From Kuschelorhynchus macadamiae (lineage: Eukaryota > Arthropoda > Insecta > Coleoptera > Curculionidae), in the NCBI GenBank assembly GCA_030620095.1, contig JAUTXW010002104.1, forward strand, positions 172,001 to 236,000: a DNA stretch of 64,000 nt. Reading direction: 5' to 3'. The notes beneath the pieces are model-generated. The model saw nothing but the letters and a program-made list of their open reading frames with translations, made no database searches and was not told the origin of the DNA. Made by a program: the position numbers and the translations under genes. This document shows, in pieces, positions 11,400-22,779 of the stretch; the stretch's first letter is position 1; each line of letters starts with the position of its first letter.

Positions 11400-12122
11400 T
11401 CTTTCCAGTTTCCTGATAGCATTGGTAATGAAAATGGAACATTGTATATTTAAAATGACAGTTTCGTGGTCTACTTTTTACCGCAATTCGTCTATGTTGT
11501 CCATTCTATTAAGGTAAACTTTATCTTAAAAAATATCCAGTGTTTTAAGGTTCGGACTGTTGGCTGGCCAATGAATATTACCATGTTTACCGATTAACAA
11601 ACCATATCGAGCGTTTAAAAAAATTGTGACATCTTGGATGTCGTGAGATGGTGCCTCCATCTTGGTGCCAAATTATTTGATTATAGCTGCTCCAGATTGT
11701 TTTCTATCTCGTTATTTAATAATAAATTTATATATCGTTCCCCTGTTAAGATACCCTCAATAAAAACGCCGCACCACACATGCAACGACTTCCGACTTTG
11801 CTTTTTTCGTTCTTCAATTATATGAGGATTTCTTGCTGCCCAAAAGTGATTATTTTTTCTATTGAACATGCCGGCTGTGGTAAAACAATCTTCATCTGAC
11901 CACAAAATCCTTTCAAACAACAGCCTATCTTGTCGCAATCTCCCCAGCATATCCTCGCAGAATTGGAGGCGTTGATTAAAATGATTGTCAGTTAACTGCA
12001 CCGGTATAATTTTATATGGACGGTACTGATGCTTCCTAAGCATCGAATGGATATAATACCAAGATTTTCCTGTTATTCTAGAGATGTCCGGAATCGATTT
12101 GCTTGGATTGTCTAAACATTAT
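11400..12122 (-). pseudogene. Mariner-type transposase, DDE part (copy A)
   Basis: Minus-strand frames encode the C-terminal two thirds of a mariner-like DDE transposase. DNPSKSIPDISRITG, MLRKHQYRPYKI, ILWSDEDCFTTAG (first catalytic Asp) and HFWAARNPHIIEERKK are readable from about 12120 to 11700. Further down, several frameshifts split the second Asp region, and a WPANSPNL-like block follows near 11570. It is inactive. The N-terminus lies beyond the LINE, at 17846-17931. The other copy is at 19590-20545. Confidence 0.85.
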
Positions 12123-12510
12123 TTTTAATTACACTTTTAGACTACCTCTGGAAATATTTGTTAAGCTTCAAAATGTAATAATATAGTTGATTCCTCGTCA
12201 ATGTTTAATTTCGCTTATTTTCTTTACCTATGCAGGGATTTTCTTTGTACATAGTTTTTTACTAAACATGTAACAGTTTTTCTAGAACTCGAGCTCTAGG
12301 ATATAGCATCCTGTTTTTTTTTCCGCTTAGGGTTATTAGCGTGTAAATACGTTTTATACTAAACTAATAGGCCTATAATTATTCCTATACTACACTATGC
12401 TACAGTTTTTATATATTACTATACAGGTTGCAATCTTTGAGAAATCCCAAAACATTGTCCAAGTCTTTATTTAAGATTTCTTGAATATTGTTTTTGAGAT
12501 TGTACTTGGT

Positions 12511-15500
12511 TCACTCAGCACTGTATTTCCGGCATTCCACAAGGATATGTTTGACTGTCAGTGGCATAACACACGACTCACAAGTCGGCCGCTCCTCTCT
12601 GGCAAGAAGATAGCTGTGAGTCAGCTTCGTATGGCCAAGCCTGAGGCGCGCTATAACAGTTTTGTCCCTTCGCGAGGATAAGTTACACTGCCACGGTTTA
12701 ACTGTGTATTTACACTCCCGAAGTTTCGACGGCGAATTGTTCCATTCGTTTTGCCACGAGCGCATTATTTCAGATTTTACATAACATTTAAGATCGCTGC
12801 TTATGGTTTCTGTCACAGGTATAAAGTTTATGTTCCTTATTGCATCACGGCCACGTCCGCCAGTTCGTTCCCAGTAATTCCCATATGTGACGGAATCCAT
12901 ATGAAGATGACCTGTTTCCCATTTGTGTGTATGTCAAAAAGAGTCTTGTAAGCTATTTGAACTATGGGATGTCTAATTGCGTTGAGTGCACTTAGGGAAT
13001 CTGTCAGAATAGTCCAACATTTGGAGTTGTTTTCTCGAACGTGCATCAGTGCTTGTAATATCGCGTATAACTCGGCGGTAAACACACTGGTAAATTTAGT
13101 GAGCAAAAACCTAACAGTACCACTAGGAGTCACCACCGCAGCTCCTGATCCTTCATCTGTCTTTGAAGCATCCGTGTAGATCCTAGCTTCTTTTGGGAAA
13201 TCATTTAGTAGCTTGCAGAGCTCTTTTCGAATTATACTTGGTGATGTGTCTTGCTTCTTCAGTTTAGTAAGATATGTAATACAATGAGGTCTAGGTATAG
13301 TCCACGGCGCGGCGGCGGCATCAGGTCGTCTTGTCGAAATAGTTTAGGAATTTCAATATGGCATTTGTCTCTATATCTATTTATGCGTTCATAAAATGCA
13401 GGTTTGGATCTCAATTTTGCATTATACAGCGGAGTGTAGCGCGTAGAATAAACATTTTTGTGTACGGGTTTAGTAGGATTCTCAGCTATCGATATGGCAT
13501 ACGAAAGAGATAAATAAGCTCATCGGTGACTCAGTGCCAATTCAGATGCTTGACAAAGCAAGCTGCTTATCGGCGTTGTATAGAATGCACCAAGGGCTAA
13601 ACGGACAGCAGAGTTTTGTATAGGATTTAGAAGTCTCAGCACCGATGTTGAAGCTGAATCGTACGCGATAGAGCCATAGTCTATTCTGGATATGATCAAT
13701 GCCCTATACACCATTAACATCACATCCGTATCAGCGCCCCATGTTCGATTTGCTAGTACCTTAAGAAAATTTGGACCTTTACGGCATTTCATCACAACAT
13801 TTTGTATGTGCGGTTTCCAAGATAGTTTTTCGTCAAAAATAACTCCGAGGAATTTCACGGTATTGTAGAATCTAAGAGGGTATCTGAACATTCTTAAAAG
13901 AGGTCTACTATTTTCAACTTTGTTAGAGAAAAGCACACACATCGATTTTTCTGCGGAAAATTGGAATCCTGTTGAAACTGACCAATCCTCTAGCGATTTA
14001 ATGTTGTCCTGTAGGACACGGGTCATTGTTTCAACATTCTTTCCTTTTAAAATAAGCACAAGATCATCTGTAAACAATTTACATTTCACCGGCGCCGAAA
14101 CATATTTAGTGATGTTGTTTATTGCTGCTAAGAACAGAGTCACACTGAGTACTGAACTGAGTGCCATTCTTTTGTACGGTTTCTTCTGAAGTAACGTTGT
14201 TTATCCTTACTTGAAAACTTCTATGCTGTAAAAAATTTACAACAAATTTTATTAAATTTCCTTTGACGTGAAGAAATAAGTTGTTCTATAATGCGATATC
14301 GCCATGCTGTATCATATGCACGTTTGATATCAAGAAAGATTCCGATACATTTCTGATGGTTAACAAAGGCGTCATGTATCTCTGATTCCAAATCTATTAT
14401 GTTGTCTTGTGTGGATCTTTGTTTACGGAAACCACTTTGCTCTGGACATATTAGTTTGTTTTTTTCCAGGTGCCACAATAATCTTTTATTTACAATTTTT
14501 TCGAGTAACTTACACATCACGCATGTCAGAGATATAGGTCTAAATGAGTCTGCACTGTTTAGATTTTTATCTTGTTTGGGTATTGGGACTAATATTGCTT
14601 TTGACCAAGCTTTTGGAAACTTATGTTTAGTCCATATAAGATTATATATGTCGAGAAGAAACGTTTTTCCGATTTTGGGGAGATTACGTAAGAAAGCTGC
14701 TGGATTATTGTCATGACCTGGACTTCCATCTTTTAGGTCAGTTAGGTTTTCTTCAAGTTCTTCTTGGGTTAACAATTCATTTAATACTGATCCATTTTGA
14801 TCATCAAGATCGAGGGTGCTGTTTTCCCCACTTTGCTTATGTCTCAGAAATTCATCTGTGAAATTTTTATCGCTAGAGTAAGAAGCATACGTTTTAGCAA
14901 ATACGTCAGCAATATCATGTGCATTGGTTAGATTTTGTCCATCTTTTTCTATTACCCGAATAGGTGTAAAAGTGTTCTTTCCAGAAATTCTCCGTATTTT
15001 ATTCCAGACCTCTGAAGACGTAGTTGAGGAAGTTAAAGTTGAGACATATTCATTCCAAGTGCGTTTTTTTACTTGGCTTAACTACGTATCGGGCCTTTGC
15101 TTTTAATTTTTTAAACTCAACCATATTGTCCAGAGTATTATTTCTTTTATATTTGTATAGAGCTTTTTTGTATAGCTGAATGGCATCTTTACAGTCATTA
15201 TTCCACCATGGAACAGGGTGTCGTCTGTCTGAATCTGTGATTACTTCAATAGATTCTGCTGCTGCGCTTGAAAGGACATATGAATAATTTTCTACTAGAG
15301 TATCAATTTCATGGTTATGATATGGTGTTTGGGAATTTAGGGCACGATCGACTAACATTTGATATTTAATCCAATAGGCCTTCTTAAGGTTCCATTTTTT
15401 AATAGTTGGTAGTTCACATGGTTTTAAGACGTCCGTAATAACTATTGGAAAGTGGTCACTGCCATACAGGGATGGCAGTACCCTCCATTGCAGAGAAAGC

Positions 15501-16090
15501 CCCAGGGAAGTGTCGCATAGACTGAGATCTATCGCTGAAGATTGACCTGTAGACACATTAAAGCGCGTGTTGTCATCGTTATTGAGAATGTAAAGATTAG
15601 CTGATTCTATAGCAATATATAAGTTTTTTCCTCTAGTGTCGGTGCCTTTACTGCCCCATATAGCATTATATGAGTTAAAGTCACATACGATAATTCTTGG
15701 AGCAGTTAGTTGGCCTAATATGTGAATAATGTCTTGGGTGTTAAAATCTTTAGATGTTGGAAGATAAATATTGCAGATAGACACTTTTTTTGAGAGCCCT
15801 ACTGATACCGCCACAACTTTAAGTGGTGAGTTAACGGGGATCTCATGCGCAGTTTGATCTTTACGGACATATATTGACACCCCTCCACTCGCTCTGTTCT
15901 GGTTTTCTCTATTTTTAAAGTATCCATTATAGTTTTTAGAGCTGTATGTTTTCTCTTCTTTAAAATTCGTCTCCTGTAGAGCTATAATGGTTGGATTTTC
16001 CTCTTTTATTAGGATTCGAAGCATTTCTAGGTTAGAAAAATATCCGTTAATATTCCATCGTAAAACTATGTTATGTATCATACTGTCCAT
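12511..16090 (-). pseudogene. LINE ORF2: endonuclease, reverse transcriptase, RNase H
   Basis: From 16090 to about 15440 lies an APE-type endonuclease with LRWNINGYFSNLEMLR, IALQETNF, IVCDFNSYNAIWGS and LYGSDHFPIVI; the linker runs to 15050. RT blocks follow from 14775 to 14221 (AILVPIPKQDK, FRPISLTC, QSGFRKQRSTQDN, FLDIKRAYDTAW) and, after a frameshift near 14170-14220, from 14167 to 13520 (KLFTDDLVLILKG carrying the paired Asp, VKFLGVIFDEKLSWKPHI). RNase H lies at 13136-12837 with FTAELYAILQAL, LTDSLSALNAI and WIPSHMGITGNELAD. The C-terminal piece to 12511 ends with CESC...HILVEC. The reading frame breaks at least near 15050-14930, 14200, 13500-13140 and 12850, so this is a dead but highly readable copy. 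Confidence 0.9.
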
Positions 16091-16139
16091 TAGAATTAAA
16101 GGGAAAAAATGCAGGTCAATTGTTTATTATCAGTTAGCT

Positions 16140-17452
16140 GTATCCTGTGATGAAGCGTCGCTTTCTGTACCCGAAGTTAAGCCATCGATGTGATTTCTAA
16201 TTTTCCTCCTGAATTTAGTGCACCTCGTCTTAAGACTGCGATTGGTAATTTGAGGATAATGCTTTCTATCATATAGTTTAGGGCTGCAAGGTCGGGAGTA
16301 AATACCAAAGCTATATTTATGGGGTTTGCGGAGCCACTAATGTTGGCAAATAAGTCCGTAAGTTGGTTCAAATAAATGGTGGTGAATGATTTTCAATAAA
16401 ATTTTTGTATGGCAAAAATAAGTTCACAGGTTTATCAGACATTTTTTCATGGGAGTTTTCATGTTTGGCTTTTTTTGGGTTCTGTATTGGCTTTACAAAA
16501 TGTCCTTCATGTTTGTTTTGGTTTTGTTCTGCAGGGGGTGTAAGTATTTCCTTATAGTTTCTTTTAGATGTACTTTGATGTGGGTCTTCTAGTGATACTT
16601 CAGTTTGGCTTGGTGTGGATGGGCGATGTTCTTCATGTTTGTTCATATTTTGTTCTGTAGGTGGTGTTATTGTTTCTTTATAATTTGTTTTAATAACATT
16701 TTGGTGGGCGTCTTCAATCCTTACTTCAGTTTGACTTGATGCTGATAAAGTGGATTCTAGGTATGCATTGTTATCGGTTATATTCGAAATCTCTGTTGTT
16801 TGTAGAGCATCTTGGGGGCAGTTCAGAGCAATATGTCCGGATTGTTTACATTTAAAACAATGACTACCAGTAGATAAGAAAATACGATATTGTGTTTCTT
16901 CATGTGATATTAGTATGGTTTCTGGAATATAAGTATTATCTGGGGGCGATATAAAAACTTGTCGGCGGAAGCTTCAAATGTGTGAATAAACCGGGTTAGG
17001 TATATTTATCCGTATATACGAAATGGGTGATAAAAGCTTGAGTCCTAAACGCTGGAGTTCCTCCTGTAGTATTATGTTTGGGATAGTTGGGCACACATTG
17101 GATAAAATCAATCTTTCAGATGGAATAACTAATCTCCTACCGTATAAGACTTCGTTGCCAACTTTGATTGCCTTGTTGTCGTTAATAAATTTGTCCACTA
17201 TGGTTTTGCTGGATAAATAGATGCAGATTCGGTTGTTAGATATTCTCGATGAGAACAAAATATTCTTAGGTTCTACTAGTGCTCCAACTGCAAGAATATA
17301 ATCGATAAGCGTAGAGCCCTCAATAGCATTAAAAACAATAGCTTGAGCTTTTTTTGGACTATTTTGTTGATTAACTACTGAGGCTTAGGATAAGGTTGAA
17401 TTACTATCAGTATTGTTAGTTTGTAAGCTCCCCGAAGGAAGTCCACCTGACA
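16140..17452 (-). pseudogene. LINE ORF1 (gag-like, CCHC zinc knuckle)
   Basis: The minus-strand frame starts at an ATG near 17450 and runs to about 16140, with an early stop near 17385 and another at about 16975. It encodes an RRM-like middle part (NRICIYLSSKTIVDKF, IILQEELQRLGLKLLSPISY), a zinc knuckle CFKCKQSGHIALNC at about 16862-16819, and a tail rich in Lys, Glu, Asn and Pro. In the tail a block of about 48 residues (SQTEVxxEDxHQ...NKHE) is repeated in tandem. ORF1 proteins of this type bind the element RNA. Confidence 0.8.
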
Positions 17453-17845
17453 TTATGTCCATAGTTACACATTGTGTTTCTTCTTTTTGGTCATTTATAT
17501 CGATGTATAGTACGGCCCTGACTTTTCGTTAGCGCTTCGGTGGCACTTACTGATAAGGGGCTGTTCGGTTGTTGCAGCGCTCTACACTCAACAGACGTCG
17601 CTGCACGCCGTCCGGCAGACTAGCCCGCACGTGTGGATATTTTACTTCTAACTAGCTATTTCTTCTATAAATGGAATTATAATTAAGCGTACTTACAGTT
17701 TTTAGGTGTAACTGATACTATAGAAAAGTGTCTCACAAACGTTTGGAATTAGTCACTACATATACTAATGAAAATTGAATTATTCGGCGGAGCTAATATT
17801 AACAATACTGTGAACGTTAATATCAGGACCGGAATCAGCATCCTG

Positions 17846-17931
17846 TATTGTCGCACTGTTAGTGTCGCGTTTTTCGCATTTCCGAAATACAATTGAATTA
17901 TTTTATCTTTTTCTTCTTCAGTAAAAAGCAT
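17846..17931 (-). pseudogene. Mariner-type transposase N-terminus (copy A, beyond the LINE)
   Basis: Encodes MLFTEEEKDKIIQLYFGNAKN and a few more residues, the start of the helix-turn-helix region of a mariner-like transposase. The same sequence occurs at 20455-20545 in copy B. It is separated from the DDE part at 12122 by the inserted LINE. Confidence 0.75.
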
Positions 17932-18035
17932 TTTATTAATAATTATTTGACTTGAAAGTCAATAAAATGTTTTCTTTACAAATAAATGTTTTGTTTTTTT
18001 CATGGGTAAAGCGATTTTAGTATAGTCGAATTGTA

Positions 18036-19450
18036 CCAAAGAAAGGGGACAAATGACCAAAGGGATGGGGCAAATGTCATAACCCAAGAGTAATATTAGT
18101 CGTCGAAGTGAACTGTGACTATGACGTAGCAAACGACGTCTGTTAAAGGTAGCTCTGTTTATGTTGCTGAGGTTGACACGGTTTTTGACAATTTTCACCG
18201 TTGTCTTTAAAGATAAAGGTATTAAACCTGGTATATTTGTGATCAGTAAGAAGAGGCGCATTCGAATGCATATCATATGCAGAATATCCATAATGAAGGG
18301 ATATCTCTGACGTCATATATTTTTCGTCCACGTGGGCTACGTCATTTGTCAGGGTCACCTGTCAACTGTCATTTGTTAAGGTCAACTGTGATTTGTCAAG
18401 ATCATATTTTCGGGCGGGGTCCGATGCAGATGACGTCATAAACGTTTTAAAAAAAATTTGGCGTCGATCGACGGAGCCGGTGCAGAGATATAGTTTTTGT
18501 CATTAGGGCCTTAACGACGTGACGTAGTAGGTTGTGTTTTAGGTCAGAGATGATCTTTGCACCCACCATAAACTGCATTGTCTTTTACCAACATTATGTA
18601 TGAGTTGTGTCGTAATTTAAAATATTTGTGTGTGTATTATTTTGAGTTGCGTCATTTTTTAACTTTAAATTTAATATATTTGTGTGGCTTAATTTGATTT
18701 GTTATACTTTTGAAGTGGGTGTGCAAATATAAATTAATCTAGAAACGTCTAGAAGGTTTTTGGTGATTATAACAAGAGGGGGCGTAGATAGTATGCTCCG
18801 AGTTTGTGTGTGTGTGACTTAAAATATGTTTACCATAATAATCAGTTTAGGTACAAATTAACAACTAGAGTTGTAAATATTTCTACATCGTTAGAGAAAT
18901 AGTGTTTAAAAAAAAAACTTATTCTGTCTGCAATTTAAAACCATATTTCCAGAATATAAAATGCCCATATCTAATATAAAAACTATTTCAGCGGTTTAAA
19001 AACAAATATATTGTAGCCTATTAGTTTCGCAAAACAAAAGTAGCATTATCAGAGGTATTTATGTAATCGGAACTTAGGAAGGTCGCTGCTGTGGTTTTTT
19101 TATTTAGTAAAAAAAAAGTTTCAAGGTTTTTGTTTAATTTGATTGGATTTTTAAATTTAGAATTTGAAAAAAAGGCTTCAACTTTAGGTATATGAAATAA
19201 ATAATAAATAGGGTTTTTTTATAATTTGCCACTCCTTGAGCCTTTTTTTAAAGCTACAAAAACATGTTTATATAAACGATGTTGAATTTTTCCTAAATAT
19301 TTACTATCAACTTTGTTATTTTAAATGGAACACATTTTTGGATTTTCCTCATTCTCTTCTTTTCAAAAATATATAATATGTCTTTACTCGGAACAGTAAT
19401 TTTTGACTTATTCGGCTTTAAAGTTGCCACATATGACAAATTCATCGTGA
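18036..19450 (+). repeat. Unclassified repeat unit, copy B (uninterrupted)
   Basis: Second, direct copy of the unit at 6034-6571/10257-11208. It is uninterrupted and therefore shows the pre-insertion site of the Transib element (AACGACGTGACG near 18508). It follows the right end of mariner copy A directly and leads into mariner copy B through the same TA. The repeat plus mariner therefore appears duplicated head to tail as one block of about 2.6 kb. Confidence 0.8.
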
Positions 19451-19452
19451 TA

Positions 19453-20613
19453 CAATTCGATGATACTAAAATCGCTTTACCCATGAATACAAATAAAATT
19501 ATTATTAATAATTTTAATAATCAACAAAAAAATCAATGCAACATAATATTTTAATTAATTTTGGAATTCTTTCCAGTTTCCTGATAGCATTGGTAATGAA
19601 AATGGGACATGTGTGTATTTAAAATTGCAGTTTCGTGGTCTATTTTTTGCCGCAATTCGTCTATGCTGTCCGTTTTATTTAGGTAAACTTTATCTTTTAA
19701 ATATCCCCACAAAAAATATCCAATGTTTTAAGGTTCGGACTATTGACTGGCCAATGAATATTACCATGTTTTCCGATCCACAAACCATATCGAGCGTTTA
19801 AAAAAATTGTGATATCTTGGATGTTGTGAGATGGTGTCTCCATGTTGGTGCCAAATTATTTGATTATAGCTGCTTCAGATGGTGTTCTATCTCGTTATGT
19901 AATAAATTTAAATATCGTTCGCCTGTTAAGATACCCTCAATAAAAACGCCGCACCACACATGCAACGACTTCCGACTTTGCTTTTTTCGTTCTTCAATTA
20001 TATGAGGATTTCTTGCTGCCCAAAAGTGATTATTTTTTCTATTGAACATGCCGGCTGTGGTAAAACAATCTTCATCTGACCACAAAATCCTTTTAAACAA
20101 CAGCCTATCTTGTCGCAATCTCCCCAGCATATCCTCGCAGAATTGGAGGCGTTGATTAAAATGATTGTCAGTTAACTGCACCGGTCTAATTTTATATGGA
20201 CGGTACTGATGCTTCCTAAGCATCGAATGGATATAATACCAAGATTTTCCTGTTATTCTAGAGATGTCAGGAATCGATTTGCTTGGATTGTCCAAAAATA
20301 ATTTTTAATTACACTTTTAGACTACCTCTGGAAATATTTGTTAAGCTTCAAAATGTAATAATATAGTTGATTCCTCGTCAAAGTTTAATTTCGCTTACTT
20401 TCTTTGTTTATACATGAAACAGTTTTTCTAGAACTCGAGCTCCAGTATATAGCATCCTGTATTGTCGCACTGTTATTTTCGCGTTTTTCGCATTTCCGAA
20501 ATACAATTGAATTATTTTATCTTTTTCTTCTTCAGTAAAAAGCATTTTATTAATAATTATTTGACTTAAAGTCAATAAAATGTTTTCTTTACAAATAAAT
20601 GTTTTGTTTTTTT
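19453..20613 (-). mobile_element. Tc1/mariner-type transposon, copy B, truncated
   Basis: Left terminal repeat CAATTCGATGATACTAAAAT at 19453 preceded by TA; the right terminal repeat is missing. The homology to copy A stops at about 20613, where an inverted copy of the repeat begins. No LINE is inserted here, so it shows the original order of the transposase gene. Confidence 0.82.
19590..20545 (-). pseudogene. Mariner-type transposase (copy B)
   Basis: The minus strand from 20545 encodes the N-terminal MLFTEEEKDKIIQLYFG; the helix-turn-helix region is frameshifted. From 20295 to 19864 a continuous 143-residue frame carries DNPSKSIPDISRITGKSWYY, ILWSDEDCFTTAGMF (first catalytic Asp), NHFWAARNPHIIEE and LHVWCGVFIEGILTGERYL. 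Below 19864 the second Asp region is out of frame; ARYGLWIGKHGNIHWPV and SPNLKTLDIF follow near 19790-19700. Inactive, but a better guide to the family than copy A. Confidence 0.85.
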
Positions 20614-20830
20614 CGAGTTAGGACGTAGTATATATTTTTGAAACGAGGAGAGTGAGGGATCCAAAAATATCAACAAATACAGGGTGTTCCATTTAAAATA
20701 TAAAAAATCCTACAACTTTCATATATACATTTTTTGTAGCTTTAAAAACAAGTCTCTCAGATGGTGGCAAATTATAAAAAAAAAACCCTTTACATAGGTT
20801 TAAGTTTAGATTTTAATGTGAAAGCAATTA
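20614..20830 (-). repeat. Inverted third copy of the repeat unit, distal part
   Basis: The minus strand matches the 19200-19390 region of copy B (AATTTGCCACC..., AGCTACAAAAAATGT, TTTTAAATGGAACAC, CAAAAATATATA). It starts exactly where mariner copy B is broken, creating a head-on junction of direct and inverted copies. Confidence 0.65.
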
Positions 20831-21880
20831 GTTTTGAGTTCTATATAGCATTAAGACTAACATTTTTGAAAAGCTAGAAAAAAAATAATTAGAAACAAAA
20901 ATACAAAACCTGAGTTTATACAATAGGATAATACCTTCCAAGACACTACCCTGATAAAATTATGAAGTAAATATTTATTACTATTTAATAGAAAGCAGTG
21001 TGAAAAACCAGAAAAGTATCAAATATATGTAACTATGGTATTGTTAAGAACATATGTCGAAGCACGAAAATAAACATAAAATACTTTATTTTTCACATAA
21101 AAATTGTTACTACATTATTTATTATACTAGACGCTGAGAATTAGTTTACATGAAAATTTACAAGAAAAATTTGCAGGATGTCTTTATACAATGCCGCTTT
21201 CAATAATAATTTACAGTTTTTTCAATAATTTATACCTGAGTTTTTAAGTTAGGCTGTGGTTTAAAAAAATTAAATATAGTTTTGCTGCAGATATTTTTTT
21301 ATCTTAAATTTCGAAGTAGAGGTCTGTTGCCTGTTTTACTTCAATATTTTATCTTATTTTAAAATTTCATCCAATAGCTCGACGTATCACTTTATATTTT
21401 GGTTTTGAATATTTTTTTTACCTGGTTATATTTTCAAACTTGGGCAGTTGAAAAGTTTAGAGATATGAATATACAGGATAAGAAAAAAATATATAGAATA
21501 GAACTAATAAAAAAAAGTTTAGATTTTTAGCGTTGAAACCAATTAGTTTTTGATATTTGGAATGGTACAGTTTCTGTAAAATAGCGTTAGCGACTAGTTA
21601 GAAATTACTTTTAAAAACCTTGACTGTGTAAGATGATTTTAAATTTAAAGAGGCTTTTGAACTTGATATACGTTCAGATTAATATAACAATATATGGCCT
21701 CAAAATTTCTTAAACATCGAAACCCAAAAATAATCTAAATGTGTTTTTATTATTCAGTAGGTATTAAATTTTGTATATCAAATGTAGTTAGGTTTTTATT
21801 TATTTAAAACTAAATTACTAATATAACAAAATAAAAGTTTTTAATGATAATTTACATTTATTCACTCAGAATAGTCTATA
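20831..21880. other. AT-rich spacer, nothing recognised
   Basis: About 1 kb of very AT-rich sequence inserted between the two pieces of the inverted repeat copy. No motif or credible frame was recognised; it may be untranslated remains of the element that supplied the relic at 21887-22351. Confidence 0.4.
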
Positions 21881-21886
21881 TTTCAA

Positions 21887-22351
21887 TTAAATGACTTGTT
21901 TAGGTGAATTTTGATGTCCCTGTAATTTTAAAGTTAGTTCTGCATTAAATTTTGTTTTAAATCTAGTTATACGTAGATTTTTTAATCTCCAAGCTTCTAA
22001 AGCATAGATAACTAAGGACCTAGTAGTAGACTGAACCAACTTAAGGCTGAATGATTTTCCGATATTTATCAGAATTATTTGTTCTGGTTGGTCATTATTT
22101 CTTCTGGCTGCATTAGTTCTTTTCAAGATATTTTCAAACTGTAATATATCATTTTTCGTAGAATATAGTGGATCTTTTAAAAATAATAGGTCATATAATC
22201 GTCGAGTTCTTAAATATTTAATTTCTTCTAACATGATATCACCTCCTGGTGTAATGCCAACTTCTTGGGATCCCATAAACCAAGTATTAGTCACTGTATT
22301 AAGCTTTAAACCATACATATGACTTATTTTAACTTTTGTGGTAAAATGCAT
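21887..22351 (-). pseudogene. Relic of a Maverick-associated protein (DUF8207-like)
   Basis: The 154-residue minus-strand frame contains YGLKLNTVTNTWFMGSQEV, then RRLYDLLFLKDPLYSTKNDI and ILKRTNAARRNND. The order and spacing match the Maverick protein at 59958-60515 (YGVVFNEVTNKFYIGDSQM, GLYELLFKKQPKNFTLQD, VLKTNANRRYYK). The two sequences are clearly different, so this comes from another, older Maverick lineage. Function is unknown; in arthropod genomes this family is found with Polinton-like elements. The C-terminal third may be frameshifted. Confidence 0.65.
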
Positions 22352-22614
22352 ATCAATATATTCTCGTGTGAATTGTGGAAAATTGTCTAAGAATCAAATT
22401 TCTGGATTCTCGCTAATGGATTTTTGAAGGTTATCCTTGATATCTTATATAGACACGGTATCAAGCTTTAAACCACACATATGACCTACTTCATCTGTTT
22501 TGGTGAAATGCATATCAATATATTCTCGTGTGAATTGTGGTAAATAAGAATCAAACAGTTCTGGATTCTCGCTAATGGATTTTTAAAGATTATCCTTGAT
22601 ATCTTATATAGAGC
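22288..22614. repeat. Tandem duplication, unit about 160-170 bp
   Basis: 22288-22456 and 22457-22614 are similar copies (both contain AAGCTTTAAACCA, CATATCAATATATTCTCGTG, TCTGGATTCTCGCTAATGG and ATCCTTGATATCTTATATAGA). The duplicated part overlaps the start of the DUF8207-like relic, so its N-terminal region was duplicated before decay. Confidence 0.8.
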
Positions 22615-22779
22615 CATCAAATCCATCATCAAAAACGCTATCATCATCATTTACATCATTTTTATGACTTTTAGGCTGAAATTTAGCTTGTTTAAAGCTT
22701 ATATTAGGTTATCCATCTCAAATTTTGCTTGCGCTCTTTTGACTTGTGACACACACAAATACGAATCGGAGAATACTCT

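Larger units (their letters stand above)
12314..17836 (-). mobile_element. LINE with ORF1, endonuclease, RT and RNase H (about 5.5 kb)
   Basis: Near full-length non-LTR retrotransposon in antisense orientation. The 3' end is the T run at 12314-12322 (a short poly-A on the element strand). A 9-bp duplication AGCATCCTG flanks it (12305-12313 and 17837-17845), inside the mariner element; the intact target is seen in mariner copy B near 20450. Order on the element strand: ORF1 with a CCHC knuckle, APE endonuclease, reverse transcriptase, RNase H and a C-terminal Cys/His motif. The RNase H domain suggests the I-like group (I, LOA or Nimb type) rather than simple jockey. Several frameshifts and stops make this copy inactive. 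Confidence 0.9.
11211..18033 (-). mobile_element. Tc1/mariner-type transposon, copy A, split by a LINE
   Basis: Inverted repeats of 33 bp (CAATTCGACGATACTAAAAT... at 11211-11243 and its inverse at 18001-18033) differ at one visible position and are flanked by TA on both sides (11209-11210 and 18034-18035), the target used by this superfamily. Without the inserted LINE (12314-17836 plus one 9-bp target copy) the element is about 1.29 kb, a normal mariner length. The transposase runs on the minus strand, from an N-terminal helix-turn-helix piece at 17931 to the C-terminus near 11400. Confidence 0.88.

Noticed and set aside
17841..20614. Two 160-bp direct repeats (17841-18000 and 20451-20613) as LTRs of one element
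   Set aside because: Both are the N-terminal part of the same mariner transposase in two tandem copies; they also differ in what follows them, and TA/TIR borders explain the first.
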